Assembly (NCBI RefSeq): GCF_002165775.1
Contig: NZ_NDYP01000009.1
Location: forward strand, 1 to 64,000
Source: Campylobacter concisus
Lineage (GTDB): Bacteria; Campylobacterota; Campylobacteria; Campylobacterales; Campylobacteraceae
Reading direction: 5' to 3'
Length of the DNA: 64,000 nt
The notes under the pieces are model-generated. The model searched no databases. It was not told the DNA's origin and saw only the letters and a list, made by a program, of their open reading frames with translations. The stretch's first letter is position 1. Every line of letters begins with the position of its first letter. Shown here piece by piece: positions 63,442 to 64,000 of this stretch. The position numbers and the translations under genes are program-made.

Positions 63442-64000
63442 TTAGCCCTCGATAAAGAGTGCGATTTCGTCGCTTAGTAAGAAATTTGGGTTGTAAAATT
63501 TGCCATTTTTAAAGAGCAGTTTTTCATTTTCTACAAGTATATTTGCTCTTTTTATCTGAGCCTCACTTAAGCGTCCAGCCTCCACGCCAACTATGCTTCT
63601 AAGCCCTAAAAATATATGCTCTCTTGCTAGCTCACTCTCGTTTAAAATTTCCTTTTCTCTATGTATTGGTTTGGCGATGTAAGCATCTATGTTATTCTTG
63701 GCGTAGTATCTGATGCCGTCCACAAAACCCACACTAAAAGCCCCTGCGCCAAGGTAGTTTTTGCCTTGCCAGTAGCCAAGATTGTGCTTGCAAATTTGAC
63801 CAAAATTTGAAATTTCATACTGCTTAAAACCAGCTCGCTTGATCTGCTCTATCATAAATTTAGTCAAATTGTCGCTATCTTTTTTATAACTTTTTTTGCC
63901 AGCAAATGGGGTGTTTTCCTCAAGTGTGAGCGAGTATGCACTAAGGTGAGTGATATTAAGATCTTTTAAATTTGCCACTTCAGCTAAAAGGCGTTTTTTA
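63442..64000 (-). CDS. hemW: Radical SAM HemW-like protein, C-terminal part (cut by window end)
   Basis: The minus-strand frame is open from the window edge (KKRLLAEVANLKDLNITHLSAYSLTLEENTPF) to the stop at 63442, so the true start and the Cys cluster lie beyond base 64000. The visible 185 residues show HemN/HemW C-terminal blocks: LNITHLSAYSLTLEENTPF, FKQYEISNFGQ, CKHNLGYWQGKNYLGAGAFSVGF and FLGLRSIVGV. HemW is a haem chaperone; some relatives are coproporphyrinogen III oxidases. The gene order with tatB, tatC and queA matches C. jejuni Cj0580c to Cj0577c. Confidence 0.88.
   Translation of the reverse strand, partial: KKRLLAEVANLKDLNITHLSAYSLTLEENTPFAGKKSYKKDSDNLTKFMIEQIKRAGFKQYEISNFGQICKHNLGYWQGKNYLGAGAFSVGFVDGIRYYAKNNIDAYIAKPIHREKEILNESELAREHIFLGLRSIVGVEAGRLSEAQIKRANILVENEKLLFKNGKFYNPNFLLSDEIALFIEG

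Overview
The window is AT-rich chromosomal DNA of an epsilonproteobacterium, most likely a Campylobacter of the anaerobic, hydrogen- or formate-respiring kind (C. concisus-like). The evidence is the tmRNA tag ANNVNFAPAYAKAA, the frdCAB order and the paired dynamin-like GTPases. Gene blocks also follow C. jejuni order: tsaD-pgp1-dxr-cdsA, galU-pgi, aspA-dcuA, rnr-ilvC-yibQ-dprA-ruvX and queA-tatC-tatB-hemW. The species assignment is inference; no search was run.

Layout. 1-7.7 kb: end of an amino-acid ABC transporter operon, a small ORF bracketed by terminators, a chemoreceptor, an orphan amino-acid binding protein and a periplasmic M16 protease. 7.8-9.4 kb: three small minus-strand genes, two of them unrecognised. 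9.5-12 kb: a TorA-type periplasmic reductase. 12-21.3 kb, minus strand: two dynamin-like GTPases, then tsaD, pgp1 (cell-shape carboxypeptidase), uraA, dxr and cdsA. 21.5-23.6 kb: a frameshifted pirin gene and an Mrr-type restriction enzyme. 23.6-29 kb: a small membrane protein, frdCAB, lgt and a YigZ protein. 29-33.4 kb: galU, pgi, a DUF1287 protein and an ABC-F ATPase. 33.4-37 kb: an AT-rich leader, aspA and a Dcu transporter. 37-43 kb: a polysulfide/thiosulfate reductase operon, then a two-component system. 43-47.6 kb: ruvB, a frameshifted zinc-ribbon gene, an AI-2E-family permease, a HIT protein and a sensor domain without an output module. 47.6-51.1 kb: tmRNA, a lone HPt protein, panB, ribBA and a four-tRNA operon with a consensus promoter. 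51.6-56.7 kb: rpsR, ssb, rpsF, holA, rnr and an HDOD protein. 56.8-64 kb: ilvC, a YibQ-like protein, dprA and ruvX, then minus-strand hemW (cut by the window end), tatB, tatC, queA and a degenerate kinase/receiver protein.

How it fits together. Three anaerobic respiratory routes are encoded: TorA-like N/S-oxide reduction, fumarate reduction, and polysulfide/thiosulfate reduction. Aspartase and the Dcu antiporter feed fumarate to the frd complex. The twin-arginine translocon genes tatB and tatC are also present; TorA and PsrA both carry twin-arginine signals.

I found no CRISPR array, prophage or complete insertion sequence. The most notable observations are: two single-base frameshifts (pirin; zinc-ribbon/DUF1963-like protein); a perfect 21-bp in-frame tandem duplication in the polysulfide reductase Fe-S subunit; loss in FrdC of the glutamate aligning with Wolinella Glu180; several orphan signalling pieces (lone HPt, degenerate HATPase-REC fusion, sensor without output); and a small terminator-bracketed transcription unit between two ABC/chemotaxis genes.
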